From Halobellus rarus (GTDB lineage Archaea > Halobacteriota > Halobacteria > Halobacteriales > Haloferacaceae): a DNA stretch of 64,000 nt. The translations under genes were made by a program, and so were the position numbers. Each line of letters opens with the position of its first letter. The stretch's first letter is position 1. The stretch lies in contig NZ_JANHDI010000015.1 in the NCBI RefSeq assembly GCF_024494595.1, forward strand, positions 55,750 to 119,749. Reading direction: 5' to 3'. Below are positions 61,233-64,000 of the stretch, piece by piece. The notes under the pieces were generated by a model. The model was not told where the DNA came from. It worked only from the letters and a program-made list of their open reading frames with translations, and made no database searches.

Positions 61233-62127
61233 CTCTACACGGTAGATGATTCCGAGGTGACCTAAAGACTCCGGTTATTTCGAACAGCTCTTTCAAATAC
61301 CGCGACAGTTGGCGCCGGACCGAAATCGAGTCGGCGGCGGCGTAGACCGCCGCGTATGTCCCACAGATAAATCGTATGGCCGCCCCGAGGATCGGTTCGT
61401 CAAACGCTTCGGTCACTATCGAACCGCCGTCAGGCTTCAGAGGGCGTTGAGGCGGCCGGCACTACGCCGTCTCTTCAAAAGCGCGTTTCTGTCCCGGGCG
61501 GATCGGTATCACTGCGGGTAAATCGAACGCTAATTCGGATTCACTGAGCAGTACGACCGCTCGGCAGTTCCGATTTAGTCTTCACTCGCCCGACCACACC
61601 GGTATGAGACCGAACGCCCGATCAGTTGCGAACGCGACGGCCCCACCGTCGATTCGGCCGAGGCCCGTCGTCGTTCGGGAGATGCTGCGACGAACCGTAC
61701 GGTCGACGTGGACAGACGATCGCGCCTAACCGGACGGAACTGCCGTCAACAGAGACCTCCGTCTCTGATCGCGGGCATCCCGGACTGGTTGACACCACGT
61801 AACGAAAGTACGACTGTTATCCATTTTCTCCCCGGGCTTCGATGTCCCGGTTTCTATACGGAAACACCAGCAGCCAATAAAATATCAGAATAAGTATGTT
61901 CAAATCGGGAAAAAGTTCGTTCCGGCCTCATATAGCGCCAAATTCCGGTGTATAGGAGAAATTGAAGAGATACTAAATTTTATATTTACTCCGTTGACAG
62001 CCGCTCCGTTCGTATCGGCACCAGACTCGCGGTAGTGCGGAGATGTCGAACGGGTCACGTGAGAGATAGTACTCGATGTCGAGTTCCTCACACAAAGTAT
62101 ATATACACAAGAACGGTTACATCGGGT
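61233..62127. other. Gene-poor spacer of about 0.9 kb
   Basis: No convincing protein-coding gene is visible. The left 0.5 kb has mixed composition and the part from about 61800 is AT-rich. A 41-residue reading frame at 61604-61729 (MRPNARSVANATAPP...) has an AT-box about 27 nt upstream but a basic composition unlike the rest of the window. The right end carries the promoter of the SMC-like gene. Confidence 0.65.
62097..62105 (+). promoter_or_regulatory. TATA box for the SMC-related gene
   Basis: GTATATATA is centred about 27 nt before the ATG at 62128, consistent with a leaderless transcript. Confidence 0.6.
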
Positions 62128-64000
62128 ATGGCGACCTCCGAACAACTGACTGACTCCGCTCATTTCTCTGTCGAGAACGTCGGCGGTATCGACCACACCG
62201 AAGTAGACATCCCACCCGGCGTGACCGTCCTCACGGGCAAAAACGCCACGAACCGCACTTCCTTCCTCCGCTCGATTATGGGCGCGATGGGCAGCGACCG
62301 CGTCTCGTTGAAGGGCGACGCCGACACCGGCCGAATCGAACTCACGCTCGACGGTACGACATACGAGCGCACGCTCACCCGCGCGGGCGACGGCGTCACT
62401 TTCGAGGGCGACGCCTACCTCGACGACCCCGAGGTCGCCGACCTCTTCGCGTTCCTCTTAGAAACCAACGACGCTCGCCAGGCCGCCGCTCGCGGCGAGC
62501 AACTCCGCGACGTCATTATGCGCCCCGTCGACGTCGACGCCATCCGCTCGGAGATCCGCAGTCTCGAAGCAGAGAAGGGCGATATCAACGACGAACTCGC
62601 CCGCATCGAATCCGAAAAGCGCGAACTGCCAGAACTCGAACAGCGGCGCACCCAACTCCGCGAGAAGATCGAGGACAAGCGCGACGAACTCGCCGACCTC
62701 GAAGACGACATCGACGACAGCAGCCGCGACGTCGAAGAAGGACGCAAAGAGCAAGCGGAACTCGAGGAGAAACTCCAGGAACTCCGCTCGACCCGCTCGG
62801 AACTCGAATCGATCCGCCGGAAGATCGAACGCCAACAGGAGAGCATCGCCTCGCTGAAACGCGAACGCGGCGACCTCGAAACCGAACTCGAGGAACTGCC
62901 CGAGACGCCGATGGGCGACCATCGCGACCTCGAGACCGACATCGAGCGGCTCCGCTCGGAGCGACAGGACCTCAACACCGAGATCAACGAACTCCGCAGC
63001 CTCATCCAGTACAACGAGGAACGGCTCGAAGCCGAAGACTACGATCTCTTGGAAGACGGCGGCGCGGCCGCGGAAGGCGGTGACGGCTCGGTGACCGACC
63101 AACTCGTCGCCTCCGATTCCGAGACGGTGGTCTGCTGGACCTGTGGCTCCTCCGTCGAGCGCGAGCAGATCGACTCGACGATCGAGCGATTGAAATCGCT
63201 CCGCACGGAGAAAGTCGAGGAACTGAACGACATCAAAACGACGCTGGAAGAGAAGAAGCAAGACCAGCGGGAGGCGACGAAGAAACAGCGCAAGCGCTCG
63301 GAAATCGAGCAGAAAATCGACGACATCGAATCGGAACTGGACCGCCGCGACGAGCAGATCGACGCGCTGAAGCAGAATCGCGAATCCCTGACTGCAGACG
63401 TCGAAGACCTCGAATCCGAGGTCGAAAGCCTCGAATCGGCGGACTTCGAGGAGATCCTGTCGCTGCACAAGGAAGCGAACCAACTGGAGTTCGAGATCGA
63501 CAGTCTGGAGTCGGATCTCGAGTCGGTGACCGAGGAGATCGAAGCGATCGAGGCGGACGTCGAGCGGGCGGACGAGCTCCGCGAGGAGCGCTCGGAGTTG
63601 GTCGAGGAACTCACCGACCAGCGGACGAAGATCGACCAGATCGAAGCGGAGGCCGTCGACTCGTTCAACGAGCACATGGAGTCGATCCTGGAACTGCTGG
63701 GCTACGAGAACATCGAGCGGATCTGGATCGAGCGGATCGAGGGGGCTGGAACGAGCGAGGGGCAGACGCGCTTCGAGTTGCACATCGTGCGGACGACCGA
63801 AAACGGGGCGGCCTACGAGGACACGATCGACCACCTCTCGGAGAGCGAACGGGAGGTGACGGGACTGATCTTCGCGCTGGCGGGGTATCTGGTCCACGAC
63901 CTCCACGAGACGGTGCCGTTCATGCTGTTGGACTCTTTGGAAGCGATCGATTCGGACCGGATCGCCGACTTGGTGGAGTACTTCGCGGACTACGCGGACT
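62128..64000 (+). CDS. Archaea-specific SMC-related protein, partial (3' end outside window)
   Basis: The first 624 codons of a coiled-coil ATPase are present; the stop lies beyond the window. The N-terminal P-loop region reads LTGKNATNRTSFLRSIMG (residues about 34-51), where SMC/Rad50 proteins have G-x-N-G-x-G-K-(S/T), so the key Lys is Arg. Two long coiled-coil arms flank a C-W-T-C hinge, a Rad50-type zinc hook, near residue 335. The C-terminal half shows the signature-like LSESEREVTGLIFAL (about 570) and the Walker B strand VPFMLLDSLEAID, with Ser where a catalytic Glu is expected. It matches the haloarchaeal SMC-related family known as Sph/ASRP; its role in chromosome organisation is inferred. 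Confidence 0.87.
   Translation, partial: MATSEQLTDSAHFSVENVGGIDHTEVDIPPGVTVLTGKNATNRTSFLRSIMGAMGSDRVSLKGDADTGRIELTLDGTTYERTLTRAGDGVTFEGDAYLDDPEVADLFAFLLETNDARQAAARGEQLRDVIMRPVDVDAIRSEIRSLEAEKGDINDELARIESEKRELPELEQRRTQLREKIEDKRDELADLEDDIDDSSRDVEEGRKEQAELEEKLQELRSTRSELESIRRKIERQQESIASLKRERGDLETELEELPETPMGDHRDLETDIERLRSERQDLNTEINELRSLIQYNEERLEAEDYDLLEDGGAAAEGGDGSVTDQLVASDSETVVCWTCGSSVEREQIDSTIERLKSLRTEKVEELNDIKTTLEEKKQDQREATKKQRKRSEIEQKIDDIESELDRRDEQIDALKQNRESLTADVEDLESEVESLESADFEEILSLHKEANQLEFEIDSLESDLESVTEEIEAIEADVERADELREERSELVEELTDQRTKIDQIEAEAVDSFNEHMESILELLGYENIERIWIERIEGAGTSEGQTRFELHIVRTTENGAAYEDTIDHLSESEREVTGLIFALAGYLVHDLHETVPFMLLDSLEAIDSDRIADLVEYFADYAD

Noticed and set aside
61604..61729. 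A 41-residue reading frame with an upstream AT-rich box
   Set aside because: The peptide is basic, lacks motifs and could arise by chance; the box TTTAGTC is a weak TATA match.
61900..62196. A 98-residue minus-strand frame across the AT-rich spacer
   Set aside because: It overlaps the SMC-related promoter and start, is not acidic, and has no recognisable domain.
62458..63906. A 482-residue minus-strand frame opposite the SMC-related gene
   Set aside because: It is the antisense of a coiled-coil sequence; the plus-strand protein has coherent coiled coil and hook motifs.

Overview
The window is high-GC chromosomal DNA from a halophilic archaeon (class Halobacteria). The evidence is the very acidic proteome, TATA boxes 25-30 nt upstream of start codons with almost no leader, two UbiA-family prenyltransferases (one is the archaeal ether-lipid enzyme DGGGP synthase), Trm5, split ADP-forming acyl-CoA ligase subunits, Tat-exported lipoproteins, a soluble PAS/MCP transducer and an archaea-specific SMC-related protein. 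I see no transposase, integrase, CRISPR array or rRNA. The genus cannot be decided from the sequence alone.

Region 1 (1-23 kb) is mostly housekeeping: a tandem UspA protein, Trm5, tRNA-Thr(CGT) followed by an unusual hairpin, a GH13 amylase-like enzyme, DGGGP synthase, a RAD55-like ATPase preceded by a small overlapping leader ORF, small membrane and CoA-binding proteins, a covalent-flavin oxidase flanked by a tandem repeat and a palindrome, a three-gene ABC/PrsW operon, an HhH protein, fructose-1,6-bisphosphatase, a DUF3179 protein, a GlcD/GlpC-type D-lactate dehydrogenase fusion and an MFS permease.

Region 2 (23-61 kb) looks like a large aromatic/aryl-alkanoate catabolic region. It holds two complete Liv-type ABC importers, three AMP-forming acyl-CoA ligases, an acyl-CoA dehydrogenase, a hydratase/3-hydroxyacyl-CoA dehydrogenase fusion, a thiolase plus its DUF35 partner, a MaoC hydratase, a 4-HBT thioesterase, an FAD aromatic-ring hydroxylase, gentisate 1,2-dioxygenase, an FAH-family hydrolase, an aldehyde dehydrogenase, an SDR, an ADP-forming acyl-CoA synthetase, an SLC13-type anion permease and two IclR regulators. 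Together they suggest uptake and CoA activation of an aryl acid, beta-oxidation of its side chain, thioester release, hydroxylation to gentisate, ring cleavage, and hydrolysis to central metabolites. This resembles the gentisate route known from haloarchaea that degrade phenylpropionate and benzoate. Substrates are inferred, not shown.

Region 3 (61-64 kb) is an approximately 0.9 kb gene-poor spacer, then the start of an SMC/Rad50-like coiled-coil protein with a degenerate P-loop that runs off the window.

The most unusual signal is a pair of unannotated elements about 10.8 kb apart (21371-21523 and 32184-32352). Each has a near-identical promoter, exactly 45 nt from TATA box to a 10-bp stem with a compensatory base-pair change, an invariant 15-nt loop core, and a downstream conserved box able to pair with that loop. 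I interpret them as two copies of an undescribed structured small RNA.
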